The notes under the pieces are model-generated. The model searched no databases. It was not told the origin of the DNA and saw only the letters and a program-made list of their open reading frames with translations. DNA of 64,000 bases from positions 1-64,000 of the forward strand of contig NZ_QTTN01000023.1 of the NCBI RefSeq assembly GCF_003386535.1, given 5' to 3'. This document shows, in pieces, positions 48,463-57,301 of the stretch; within the stretch, counting starts at the first letter, position 1, and the number at the start of each line of letters is the position of its first letter. Origin of the DNA: Paenibacillus taihuensis. GTDB taxonomy: Bacteria > Bacillota > Bacilli > Paenibacillales > Paenibacillaceae. The position numbers and the translations under genes are program-made.

Positions 48463-48912
48463 ATGGATGAAGAGCATTATGAACGCACCATTCAGATTCT
48501 GCATTCATTCCGTGAAATCCAGCAAATTTACTACCAGCTGCTCTCGAAGGCCGCTCATCAGCATGGCATTACACCTCAGCAATTTATGGTGCTGCGATCG
48601 CTCGCTCTAAATCCAGAGATGAAGCTGGCTGAGCTGTCAGATGAGCTTCATCTCGGTAACAGTACAACAAGCGGCATCGTTGACCGAATGGTGGAAGCTG
48701 AGCTTGTGACGCGTGAACGATCCCAAGCGGATCGGCGCTCCGTAACGCTCAGGCTTGCTGAGAAAGGCGAGCAAATCTGGAAGAGATTGACGGAACGGAA
48801 GATGGAATGGATTACGCCGTTCATGCAGATGTCGGCGGAGGATCAACTCGCACTGCTTCGCATCCACAAACAGTTTGCACACATTTTACAGCAATATCGA
48901 AAGGAAGATTAA
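48463..48912 (+). CDS. MarR-family transcriptional regulator
   Basis: This is a 149-residue MarR protein. Helices and wing are typical: GITPQQFMVLRSLALNP, MKLAELSDELHLGNSTTSGI and the wing sequence VTRERSQADRRSVTLRLAEKG with the conserved Asp-Arg-Arg. Members bind palindromes as dimers and release DNA with phenolic ligands or oxidants. The stop is two bases before the TTG start of the MFS gene, so the two form an operon. It probably represses its own promoter through the two palindromes upstream. Confidence 0.94.
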   Translation: MDEEHYERTIQILHSFREIQQIYYQLLSKAAHQHGITPQQFMVLRSLALNPEMKLAELSDELHLGNSTTSGIVDRMVEAELVTRERSQADRRSVTLRLAEKGEQIWKRLTERKMEWITPFMQMSAEDQLALLRIHKQFAHILQQYRKED

Positions 48913-48914
48913 AT

Positions 48915-50396
48915 TTGACTACCGCTACCTCAGGCACTCTCCGGAGAGGCCCTATTCTCGCGTCCCTGCTGATCGCGGCATTCGTCGCGCTGCTCGCGCA
49001 GACGGTGCTGAACGTCGCGCTGCCGAGCATGATGAAAGACTTGAACGTCAATGAGAACACGATTCAGTGGCTCATCAACGGTTACATGCTCGTCAACGGC
49101 GTGCTTGTACCCGTCAGCGCATTCCTCATTTCCCGTTATACAACTCGTATTCTGTTTCTAACCGCAGCCGGACTGTTCGCGGTCGGTACCATTATTTGTG
49201 CCTTCTCGCCGAACTTCGGATTGCTGCTCTCCGGTCGTCTCATTCAAGCAGCTGGCGCCGGCATTCTGATGCCGCTCATGACCATCGTCATTCTGACCAT
49301 CTTCCCTGTTGCCGAGCGCGGCAAAGCGATGGGTATGATGGGGATCGCGATGATTTGCGCACCTGCTATCGGTCCAACACTGTCTGGTTATGTCGTTGAG
49401 CACTATTCGTGGCATGTTCTGTTCTACATCATTTTGCCGCTTTCCATCTTCGCGTTCATCTACGGCGCATACTCCATGAAGAACGTCGTGAAGACATCCA
49501 AACCAAAGCTGGATGCGCTTGGCGTTATCCTGTCGACGCTCGGTTTCGGCGGCGTGCTCTACGGCTTCAGTGATGCCGGTGCAGACGGATGGGATAGCAC
49601 AACCGTTATTACCTGCTTGGTCGTCGGCGCTGTCTCGCTCATTCTCTTCGTATGGCGTGAGCTGACGGCAGAGAAGCCGCTCCTTGAGCTCGACGTCTTC
49701 AAGTTCGGCATGTTCTCGCTAACGACTGTTATCAACGTCATCATTACAATGTCCATGTACTCCGGTATGGTTCTGCTTCCAATTTATCTGCAGAACATCC
49801 GCGGCTTCTCGCCGATTGATTCCGGTTTGCTGCTGCTCCCTGGCGCAATCCTGATGGGCATCATGTCTCCAATTACGGGCATGATATTCGATAAGATCGG
49901 CGCACGCTGGCTTGCCGTGGCAGGCCTCCTGATCTCGGCAGTTACAACCTATGAGTTCAGCACACTGACGATCGATACAAGCTACATGCATCTTATCGTC
50001 ACCTATACATTCCGCATGTTCGGTATGTCCATGCTGATGATGCCGATTCAGACAGCAGGTCTGAATCAGCTGCCGCAGCGTCTGAACGCGCACGGCTCGG
50101 CAATGTCGCAAACGCTTCGTAACGTAGCTGGTGCTCTAGGTACTGCGCTGCTCGTAACGATTATGACGAACAAAGCAACTGCCGTAACGAAGGAACTGGT
50201 AGTCGCAGGCAATGTCGATCCGAAGGATCAAGTGAAAATGGCTGACGTCATCCAGCATGCAACGGTCACCGGAATCAATCATTCCTTCACGATTGCAACT
50301 TGGCTGACAGCCGCAGCACTTCTCCTCGCGTTCTTCATCAAGAAGACAAAGCCGCAGGAAGAGAAGGTTGTTCAGACGCAGAAAGAAGCATCTTAA
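48915..50396 (+). CDS. MFS multidrug exporter, DHA2 family
   Basis: This EmrB/QacA-type exporter has 493 residues and about 14 membrane helices. The first helix reads LLIAAFVALLAQTVLNVALP, with INGYMLVNGVLVPVSAFL next and the helix-5 motif GMMGIAMICAPAIGPTLSGYV. The start is a TTG at 48915, supported by AAGGAAG and by the two-base gap after marR; open sequence upstream overlaps marR and is not coding. It is the likely target of the MarR regulator. The substrate is unknown. Confidence 0.92.
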   Translation: MTTATSGTLRRGPILASLLIAAFVALLAQTVLNVALPSMMKDLNVNENTIQWLINGYMLVNGVLVPVSAFLISRYTTRILFLTAAGLFAVGTIICAFSPNFGLLLSGRLIQAAGAGILMPLMTIVILTIFPVAERGKAMGMMGIAMICAPAIGPTLSGYVVEHYSWHVLFYIILPLSIFAFIYGAYSMKNVVKTSKPKLDALGVILSTLGFGGVLYGFSDAGADGWDSTTVITCLVVGAVSLILFVWRELTAEKPLLELDVFKFGMFSLTTVINVIITMSMYSGMVLLPIYLQNIRGFSPIDSGLLLLPGAILMGIMSPITGMIFDKIGARWLAVAGLLISAVTTYEFSTLTIDTSYMHLIVTYTFRMFGMSMLMMPIQTAGLNQLPQRLNAHGSAMSQTLRNVAGALGTALLVTIMTNKATAVTKELVVAGNVDPKDQVKMADVIQHATVTGINHSFTIATWLTAAALLLAFFIKKTKPQEEKVVQTQKEAS

Positions 50397-50398
50397 TT

Positions 50399-50457
50399 AT
50401 AAAAAGCCGGATGCCTCCACATCGTACATCGTACGTGGAGCACCCGGCTTTTTGCAT
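50399..50457. terminator. Bidirectional terminator between MFS and germination genes
   Basis: Arms AAAAAGCCGG and CCGGCTTTTT enclose an inner CTCCAC/GTGGAG stem. It serves the convergent MFS gene and germination operon. Confidence 0.9.
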
Positions 50458-51575
50458 TATTCGACCACTTTACCTGCATTCATAATTTCAAAGTGGAAGT
50501 TGCATTTCACTTTCACTGTCGGATACATCTCCGGCCACTTCATCTGCTTCCACGCCCCGTAGCTCATATGGTTGCGGACGGCAATCCCAATTCCAATGGC
50601 ATCTGTTTTATGTTTCTGCATAAAAGCGATCATCTCGTTCGCCTCTTTAACGAGTTCCTTATCGATTTGTTTCTCGAGCGTATGCTTCTCCGCTGGCCGA
50701 TCAAGCGACAATCCGCCTGTATACTCGATAACCGTTCCTTTCAACCGAACTTGTATCGTAATTTCCGGCGCTCCCTCGGCGCTTCGGCTAACTCTCACTT
50801 TGCGCTTGCTTACAATCGACGTGATCATAACGGTATCGCCGCCCGGTTCCCCCTCGCTCAGATGAATGCTAAGTTCCCCCAGCTTGAAGGAACCGCGCAG
50901 AAACGAGAAAACCATGCCATCATCGGCGGGAATTTCAGCAATATACTTGTCTCCTCTGAATAGTGCGATGCCGTCTATGATGATATTATCCGATTTATTC
51001 CGCAGCACAGGCATCACCGGGTCAATTCCATCGTCATAATAATCCCGGATGAATGTATACAACGTCGAGACCGGGATATTTTGCCCCATTGATTCCTTCT
51101 GCAATAATCCTTCAATATATCGGCTAATAATAGGCTGATTGGGATAGTTTCGCTCCAGCATCGATTTTGCGTTGCCGCGCACGACAGAAAGCTTCACCCT
51201 TGGCGAGATCGAAGGATCGCGCTGGAACGTATCCAGATGCTTCAGCAATCCCTTCCGTGCCAGCGACATCCCAAACAACGAGTTGCGCAGCTGGCCGCTC
51301 ACAAGCTGCAGATTGCTCTCCCTTGTCAGCTTCACCCGCGCTTCCTTCCCTGTTCTAGCCATCAAAGATAATACATCGCGCCGCTGGCCTGCATTCTGAT
51401 CTGCTTTCGGCATCGTGATCGTAACCTCAAGCTGACCGTTCTCTCCCAGGTCGTAGCTGCTTGCCTGGACGAAGCCGAGCTTCTCCAGTATTCGCTGATC
51501 GCCGCACCCAGGCATAAATAGAAGCAACAGCATACAGATAAGCGCGCGGCGGAGGCGGATAGGAGCATTTTTCAT
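50457..51575 (-). CDS. Germinant receptor lipoprotein, Ger(x)C family
   Basis: This is the C subunit of a GerA-type germinant receptor. The signal peptide ends in a lipobox, FMPGC (Cys24), which is lipidated and held at the outer face of the inner spore membrane. The 372-residue length and the C-terminal region (HTLEKQIDKELVKEANEMI and GIGIAVRNHMSYGAWKQM) are family traits. Its ATG overlaps the stop of the B subunit gene (ATGA at 51572-51575). It is the last gene of the operon and ends at a terminator. Confidence 0.94.
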   Translation of the reverse strand: MKNAPIRLRRALICMLLLLFMPGCGDQRILEKLGFVQASSYDLGENGQLEVTITMPKADQNAGQRRDVLSLMARTGKEARVKLTRESNLQLVSGQLRNSLFGMSLARKGLLKHLDTFQRDPSISPRVKLSVVRGNAKSMLERNYPNQPIISRYIEGLLQKESMGQNIPVSTLYTFIRDYYDDGIDPVMPVLRNKSDNIIIDGIALFRGDKYIAEIPADDGMVFSFLRGSFKLGELSIHLSEGEPGGDTVMITSIVSKRKVRVSRSAEGAPEITIQVRLKGTVIEYTGGLSLDRPAEKHTLEKQIDKELVKEANEMIAFMQKHKTDAIGIGIAVRNHMSYGAWKQMKWPEMYPTVKVKCNFHFEIMNAGKVVE

Positions 51576-52669
51576 GAAGCGGCCTCTTTCTTATTCTTCG
51601 TAAATGCAAGCACTACGACGAGAAGCAGCGGTAGGATGAAGGCAATCCCAATCTCAAGCTGAGCAAACAAGCCTAACCAATGCTGCACATCGCTAAGCGT
51701 ATCCGGGATGAAAGCAATAACATACGCAAAGATTACCAATACACCGGCGACGAGCTTCACATTCGCACGCTTGAACACTTGAAGCGCCGTTTCTTGAGCG
51801 GACCACAAATACATCACGACCGTGGCGACGGTCGTAAACAGGAATGCGCCGAAGAACAAATTTTCGACCCGCTCGATAAAGGGGAACTTGATGTAGGCCA
51901 TCAGATCAAGAAGCGGGAATGCCATACGCTGCAGCTGCCGCAAGCTGAAGAAGCCGAAGGTAATAATGCAAAGGTACGTATAGATAAACGCGAGAAGCAG
52001 CGACCCGATAATGGAAGATTTGATCAGCTTCGACTTCTTGTCGGTATACGGGAATACCATCAGAATCAGCTCATAACCGAGATACGAAGCAAAAATGTTA
52101 ACAAATTCAACGGGTGAAGGCTGGCCTTCCCGAAAGAAAAACGGGGTCAGCCTCGACCAGCTGAAATCCGCATAGAAGAAGCAGACAACCGGAAGCATCC
52201 ATATCGTCAAATAGAAGAGCATCGTAATGGACTTGGAGATGTTATAAATTCCTTGAATCATCAGCCAGAAAACAAGCAGATCGAGCGCAATTTTGAAGAA
52301 CATCGGGTGCGTCGTCGGGAATGCGATCATTTGAAAAATAAGCACATATTCTTTGGCGACGAGACAGCCGAGCACCGACCACACGAACATGAGAAACAGA
52401 TAGAGCGGATAAAGCATGATTCGTGGCATGGCTCGTTCGAGAATGACGAAGATGGACTTGCCCTTCCCCATCCAATAGGCGGCTCCAATCAGCAACATAT
52501 TCACGATGACGATGATAGCGAATATAAGGTTCATCACCCAACCGTTCGTACCGAACGCTTTGCTGAGAAGCTGCGGGAGCGAGAATATAATAACGCCAAA
52601 CTGCGTCATATAAACGAGAATGACGATATGATAGGGAGACAGCTTCTCCGAACTTTGCAGGGTGCTCAC
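51572..52669 (-). CDS. Germinant receptor permease subunit, GerAB family
   Basis: This is the B subunit, an APC-superfamily-like membrane protein of 365 residues with ten helices, which binds the germinant. Family features are the first helices IVILVYMTQFGVIIFSLPQLL, the segment FVNIFASYLGYELILMVFPY and LDLMAYIKFPFIERVENLF. It overlaps its neighbours by four bases on both sides, so all three subunits are translationally coupled. The germinant (amino acid, sugar or other) cannot be predicted from the sequence. Confidence 0.94.
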   Translation of the reverse strand: MSTLQSSEKLSPYHIVILVYMTQFGVIIFSLPQLLSKAFGTNGWVMNLIFAIIVIVNMLLIGAAYWMGKGKSIFVILERAMPRIMLYPLYLFLMFVWSVLGCLVAKEYVLIFQMIAFPTTHPMFFKIALDLLVFWLMIQGIYNISKSITMLFYLTIWMLPVVCFFYADFSWSRLTPFFFREGQPSPVEFVNIFASYLGYELILMVFPYTDKKSKLIKSSIIGSLLLAFIYTYLCIITFGFFSLRQLQRMAFPLLDLMAYIKFPFIERVENLFFGAFLFTTVATVVMYLWSAQETALQVFKRANVKLVAGVLVIFAYVIAFIPDTLSDVQHWLGLFAQLEIGIAFILPLLLVVVLAFTKNKKEAAS

Positions 52670-54093
52670 CTCTTCGGCTTGACTCGGGTCATATTCATAG
52701 GACGAGACTGGGTCGGACGCTTCTTAAGCAGGTTAAACGGCGCACGGATGAACACATCTCTCCATTCGTAAGGCTGGTTCGGCGCAATTGGCGTTACATA
52801 GGATGCCTTCATGCTAATCAAGCTGCATAGATGAATCGTTGTTGCTGTAATCCCGATTGCGATACCAAGATTCCCCCATAAGCCGGCCAGCAAAATAAAG
52901 CCGAAACGCATCAGCCGAATCGATGCGCTCATCGTATAGTTCGGGATAACGAACGAGGCGATGGTTGACAACGCAACCGCGATGATGAGGATGTTGCTTG
53001 TGAAGCCTGCCTGAACCGCCGCTTGCCCGATGACAATACCGCCTACGATACCGATCGTTTGACCGATCTTCGTCGGCAGCCGCGCTCCCGCTTCGCGGAG
53101 CAGCTCGATCGTCATTTCCATCAGAAGCGCTTCATAGAGCGGAGGAAACGGTACCCGGCTGCGGGATTCAACAAGCGTCATGAGCAGATTCTCAGGAATC
53201 ATCTCATAGTGAAACGTTGTAACCGACACATATAGCGCCGTTAGCGAGACGGTTACGATGAGCGCGAAGAAACGAAGCATCCGCGTAGCCGTTCCCAGCA
53301 TCCAGCGCTGATAGTAATCGTCGGACGAAGAGAAAAATTCATAGAACGTAGAGGGTACACTGAACGCTGACGGGCTGCCATCCATGATGCCGACAACCCT
53401 GCCTGCTACAAGCTTCGAGACGACTGCATCCGGACGTTCCGTCGTTAAAATTTGCGGAAAGAGTGCATATGGCCGATCATCGATTAATTGAATCAGCATA
53501 TTCGTATCATGTACCGCGTCAATCTCAATGTCGCTGATTCGCTGTTTGAGCTCCTGGACATTGTCCATATTCGCAATATCTTTGATGTAAAGAATATAGA
53601 CATCGTTCTTCGTTATTTCGCCGACGCTAAGCTTCACAATCTTCAGGTGCGTGCTTCTTATGCGTGCGCGAATAAGCATCAAACTTAAGCTAACCTGCTC
53701 CGTTAGAGCGTCGTGGGGACCGGTAATGGTCGTCTCGATTTCCGAATTCGTGATTGCCCGGCCCTCAGCACCTCTCACATCGATCAAATAGACCTGTTCT
53801 TCTGCAAAAACTGCCGCTTTACCTGATAAGATCCCAAGGATAAGCGCTTTATCATCTGTTTGTTTCTCAAACTGCGACTGCTGAAATAACGTTGTAAGCT
53901 GGTCGGGCTCCAGATCGTGGAGCGGCTTAAACACTTCATTTTGCAGTTTTGCTCCGCTAATCAGCGTATTCAAATACACGGCATGAACGCCAAGATTCGG
54001 AAACTCACGATGGGATAGATCCATGCAATCCTCGAATTGGTCGAGGGTATGAGCCAGCGTAGGCAAGGAAGATTCTGTTTGACTGTTCGACAT
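52666..54093 (-). CDS. Germinant receptor A subunit, GerAA/GerKA family
   Basis: This is the A subunit (475 residues). A large cytoplasmic N-terminal half precedes four to five membrane helices in residues 240-440. Signature stretches are VAGRVVGIMDGSPSAFSVP, PFPPLYEALLMEMTIELLREA and PTKIGQTIGIVGGIVIGQAAV. Recent work on this family shows A subunits form an ion channel opened by germinants. AAGGGG lies six bases ahead of the ATG. A CATAATG sequence 40 bp upstream weakly resembles a sigma-G -10 box. It heads the three-gene operon. Confidence 0.95.
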   Translation of the reverse strand: MSNSQTESSLPTLAHTLDQFEDCMDLSHREFPNLGVHAVYLNTLISGAKLQNEVFKPLHDLEPDQLTTLFQQSQFEKQTDDKALILGILSGKAAVFAEEQVYLIDVRGAEGRAITNSEIETTITGPHDALTEQVSLSLMLIRARIRSTHLKIVKLSVGEITKNDVYILYIKDIANMDNVQELKQRISDIEIDAVHDTNMLIQLIDDRPYALFPQILTTERPDAVVSKLVAGRVVGIMDGSPSAFSVPSTFYEFFSSSDDYYQRWMLGTATRMLRFFALIVTVSLTALYVSVTTFHYEMIPENLLMTLVESRSRVPFPPLYEALLMEMTIELLREAGARLPTKIGQTIGIVGGIVIGQAAVQAGFTSNILIIAVALSTIASFVIPNYTMSASIRLMRFGFILLAGLWGNLGIAIGITATTIHLCSLISMKASYVTPIAPNQPYEWRDVFIRAPFNLLKKRPTQSRPMNMTRVKPKR

Positions 54094-54211
54094 AGCTGCC
54101 CCTTGGTTTCCGGTTTTGAGATATATCTACCATTATGTGTAAATGGGAGTGGCTCTAAACCTGTCGAATAAGCGCGAATGCCCGTTCGTGACCAAAGCAG
54201 GACAAATAATA

Positions 54212-54255
54212 AAAGCCAAGAAAGAACAGGTTCGCACCTGTTGTCTCTTGGCTTT
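54212..54255. terminator. Rho-independent terminator of the Gfo/Idh/MocA gene
   Basis: Arms AAAGCCAAGA and TCTTGGCTTT enclose an inner AACAGGT/ACCTGTT hairpin with a four-base loop. On the minus strand it lies 32 bp after the stop at 54287. Confidence 0.85.
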
Positions 54256-54286
54256 ATATGGGGCTCTTCTTGGCTGGAGTGATCGA

Positions 54287-55303
54287 TTAGAGCATGACTT
54301 TCTGGCCGGTACGCGCGCTCTCTACGGCGCCGAACACCATTGCGACGCTCTTAATGTTGTCGAGGCAATCCGTTTCTGCCGGACGGTCCTCCTCCAATGC
54401 GGCAAACATCTCATCGAAGCAGCCGAAGTGGCCTTCTTGCCCGTTCCAATCCTTCGTGCCTTCGAAGCGGGTCATCTCACGGATGAAAGCATCCGGCTTC
54501 GAAGCATCAACGTATTCACCGTAAGGCATTCCGAAACCATCCCAACGCGCGCCGCCTTTGCTGCCTGTTACGCGCCAGTCCGACTCCCACGAGGTGTTCA
54601 GACCATCTGCGCACCAGGAGCCGCGATAGCTGAATACGGAGCCGTCGCTCATTTCGAAGATACAGATCGCCGAAGCATTGCCTTTGTACCACGAACCTGG
54701 AGGGTTGAACTCATGGCAATAGACGGATACCGGATCGGCGTCGATAATAAATCGGGCTTGGTCAAACGTATGGATCGCCATGTCGACAATAAGCGGGCTG
54801 TCCATCAGGTCGCGGAAGCCGCCGAAATGTGCGCCGAGGTAGAAGTCCGCATGAATGGAGCCGACCGTACCGATCGTATCGTTACGAAGCAGGTCGCGGA
54901 AAGAACGAATTTGCGGCAAATAGCGGCGGTTCTGCATGACCGAATAGCGTTTGCCGGTTTCCCCACTGACGGCCACAATTTCTTTCGCATCCTCGTACGA
55001 CTCGGCCATCGGTTTCTCGCCGAACACGTTGCAGCCGGCACGCATCGCCGTAATGGCAACTTGTTTATGACTTGCCGGTATCGTCACGTCGAAGACGAGA
55101 TTCGCGCCAGTCGCTTCTAACGCCGCGCCGAGGTCGGTAAACGTCGGCACATCCAGCCCCTTCTTCGCCGCCATTGACTTTGCGCTTTCTTCATAGATAT
55201 CGACGAGGCCAACGATTTCCGCATTTTCCCGCTTGATTGCATAATCGATCCACGTGTTGGACATTCCGCCGCATCCGGCAACTACAATTCGGTGCTTCGC
55301 CAT
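54287..55303 (-). CDS. Gfo/Idh/MocA-family oxidoreductase
   Basis: This NAD(P)-dependent sugar or inositol dehydrogenase family protein (338 residues) has the Rossmann start RIVVAGCGGMSNTW and the family motif GEKPMAES (EKP). The C-terminal alpha/beta domain holds DMAIHTFDQARFI, with the Asp and His often used in catalysis. The ATG at 55303 follows GGGAGAG. It is divergent from an AraC regulator 197 bp away, which may control it. The sugar is unknown. Confidence 0.9.
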   Translation of the reverse strand: MAKHRIVVAGCGGMSNTWIDYAIKRENAEIVGLVDIYEESAKSMAAKKGLDVPTFTDLGAALEATGANLVFDVTIPASHKQVAITAMRAGCNVFGEKPMAESYEDAKEIVAVSGETGKRYSVMQNRRYLPQIRSFRDLLRNDTIGTVGSIHADFYLGAHFGGFRDLMDSPLIVDMAIHTFDQARFIIDADPVSVYCHEFNPPGSWYKGNASAICIFEMSDGSVFSYRGSWCADGLNTSWESDWRVTGSKGGARWDGFGMPYGEYVDASKPDAFIREMTRFEGTKDWNGQEGHFGCFDEMFAALEEDRPAETDCLDNIKSVAMVFGAVESARTGQKVML

Positions 55304-55500
55304 CGTCAATTCTCTCCCTATATTCGGAAATTGCAATACTGACCTAATCGTACCGAAACAAGCTCGCCCAGACTAGAAACGAAATTGTGATATATTCATA
55401 CAATCTTCCGATAGTTTGGTAAAATAAAGCGGTAACATGAATGCAAGACGCATCTTTTCCGATAAAATCGTATGGATGCCGAAGAGGAGACTGACCACCG

Positions 55501-56358
55501 ATGACCGTAAGCCCGTTGAAAGAAAACACACGCATGCCTGACCGCACGTTTCCGATCAATGTTTTTCCCGTCTCCAGCATTCATCTGCATTGGCATGATC
55601 ATATCGAATGGATCTATGTGAAGGAAGGCTCGGCGCGAGTGCAAGTTGATGCTTCGTTTCAGGCGCTGCAGAAGGGCGAGCTCGCCTTCGTCAATGTGAA
55701 GCAGCTGCACAGCGCGGTGGCGCTTGCGCCGGGCACGGAGATGATCTCCATCGTCTTCAATGAAGCGCTCGTCCGCGGAAGCGGGCTTGATATTACGGAG
55801 CATCATTATTTCGTTCCTTACTTGCAGAAGCAGCTGCAGTGGCCAAGCTGGATGCTCGATTCCGACCCGCTTATCGAGGAGATGAATGCGTCCTTCGCCA
55901 GGCTCGTCGCCGAGTTTCAGGGTAAGGCGCCAGGCTACGAGCTGCTCGTGAAAGCTGAGCTGCTGCGAATCTTCGGCCTTTACTTCCGCTATGCCGAGCG
56001 GAGCGCGGCTCAAGCATTGACGCGCGTGCCAAAGCAGAAGTCCTACGACTTCACGCAGCTGCTGCACACGCTGCGCGAGCGGTTCCAGGAGCCGATCAGC
56101 GTCGATGAAGCCGCGCGGATGGTGAACCTGAGCAAGGCGCACTTCTGCAAAGTGTTCAAGCAGGTGACCGGCAAGACACTCATTGAATATATTCACCTGC
56201 TGCGCGTTCAGGAGGCTGAACGGCTGCTGCTCGACACGAACTATCCCGTAACGGAGATCGCGGACCTCGTTGGCTTCTCTAACATGACGTATTTCGGCCG
56301 CGTGTTCAAGAAGATGCGCAGCGTGGCGCCGACGGAGATTCGGAAGGGGCGGCAGTAG
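55501..56358 (+). CDS. AraC-family transcriptional regulator
   Basis: A cupin ligand-binding domain (about 20-100: HLHWHDHIEWIYVKEGSARV) is followed by the double helix-turn-helix (about 185-285): ISVDEAARMVNLSKAHFCKVF and VTEIADLVGFSNMTYFGRVFK. Such cupin-AraC proteins usually sense sugars. AGGAGAC precedes the ATG. The gene is divergent from the Gfo/Idh/MocA gene, which is the likely target. A GNAT gene follows 26 bp downstream in the same direction. Confidence 0.92.
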   Translation: MTVSPLKENTRMPDRTFPINVFPVSSIHLHWHDHIEWIYVKEGSARVQVDASFQALQKGELAFVNVKQLHSAVALAPGTEMISIVFNEALVRGSGLDITEHHYFVPYLQKQLQWPSWMLDSDPLIEEMNASFARLVAEFQGKAPGYELLVKAELLRIFGLYFRYAERSAAQALTRVPKQKSYDFTQLLHTLRERFQEPISVDEAARMVNLSKAHFCKVFKQVTGKTLIEYIHLLRVQEAERLLLDTNYPVTEIADLVGFSNMTYFGRVFKKMRSVAPTEIRKGRQ

Positions 56359-56384
56359 TTATAGTCAGGGAGGTGGCGTGGCCT

Positions 56385-56924
56385 ATGTTTCCGGTGCTTG
56401 AAACGGAGCGGTTACGGCTTAGAGAAATAACAGAGGCTGATGCAGCAGAAGTGTTCGCTTGTTTCTCCAATCGGGAAGTAACGCAATATTACGGTCAGGA
56501 GCCGTTCGAATCCGAAGAGCAGGCAGCGAGACTGATTGGTTTATTTGCATCGAACTATGAAAATAAACGCGGGATTCGCTGGGGGATTGAACGTAAAGGG
56601 TCACCAGGGTTAATGGGCACGATCGGTTTTAATGCGCTCGTCCTCCCCCACCGCAGAGCAGAAATCGGCTACGAGCTTCATCCTGCGTATTGGGGAAGCG
56701 GGTATGCTTCGGAGGCAGTGAAGCGGGTCATTACATACGGATTCGAGAATCTCGGGCTCGCACGAATAGGCGCAGTCGTCTTCCCGGAGAACGCACCTTC
56801 GATATCACTGCTCACGAGGCTCGGCTTCCAACAGGAAGGCGTGCTGAGGGACTATATGGTGCAAGGCGGCAGATCTCACGCGACGAATGTGTATTCGATG
56901 GTTAGGGCAGAGTGCTCCGTCTGA
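56385..56924 (+). CDS. GNAT-family N-acetyltransferase
   Basis: The product is a RimJ/RimL-type acetyltransferase of 179 residues: LETERLRLREITEADAAEVF at the N-terminus, YELHPAYWGSGYASEAVKRV as acetyl-CoA loop region and PSISLLTRLGFQQEGVLRDY near the end. It resembles the GNAT protein at 25699 in layout. I choose the ATG at 56385, since GGGAGGT lies ten bases upstream; an earlier in-frame GTG abuts that site. It may be read through from the AraC gene. Confidence 0.88.
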   Translation: MFPVLETERLRLREITEADAAEVFACFSNREVTQYYGQEPFESEEQAARLIGLFASNYENKRGIRWGIERKGSPGLMGTIGFNALVLPHRRAEIGYELHPAYWGSGYASEAVKRVITYGFENLGLARIGAVVFPENAPSISLLTRLGFQQEGVLRDYMVQGGRSHATNVYSMVRAECSV

Positions 56925-57017
56925 CGTGGTGACCGCTGGATTTGATAATGAACTTCAACGCTGGACTCAAGCACGCGAGTCTGGGGCAGGAGTATATTGC
57001 GCCGTCTAGCCTAATCA

Positions 57018-57158
57018 TAAGGAACTCCTAAGGAACTCCAGCGGCAATCGAGCAAAATTGGCGCTAATGAACAGCTAAGGAACTCACACACACTATTTGC
57101 ACGTTTTGAGGCGTGTTCCAGGCTAATGGCACCAAATAAGGGGGCTGAGGTTCCTTAG
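57018..57158. repeat. Dispersed ~135-bp repeat with TAAGGAACTCC ends (copy 2)
   Basis: ATAAGGAACTCC (57018) and CTAAGGAACTCCAGCG (57029) start the unit, and GGTTCCTTAGC ends it (57149-57159). The middle part, CACTATTTGCACGTTTTGAG followed by GCGTGTTCCAG (57091-57121), matches the copy at 35266 closely. It lies in the 377-bp gap between the GNAT gene and the epimerase gene; no gene is seen there. Confidence 0.75.
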
Positions 57159-57220
57159 CAGAACAGGTAGGTGCATTTTCCCACTTTCCCTGCCAATAAC
57201 TCCTAGATTCCGTTACAAAC

Positions 57221-57288
57221 AAAAAAGTGTCGAGATCCTCCCACACCTTCGTAAAACATAAGGCGTAGGATTGTCTCGACACTTTTTT
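57221..57288. terminator. Terminator of the epimerase operon
   Basis: AAAAAAGTGTCGAGA and TCTCGACACTTTTTT form a perfect 15-base-pair stem around a longer loop with inner pairing. It can act on both strands and lies 13 bp after the epimerase stop. Confidence 0.92.
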
Positions 57289-57301
57289 GTACAGATACGA
57301 A

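Noticed and set aside
48807-48914. N-terminal extension of the MFS exporter into marR
   Set aside because: The extension lies within marR in another frame, and a TTG with AAGGAAG upstream gives the normal family N-terminus.
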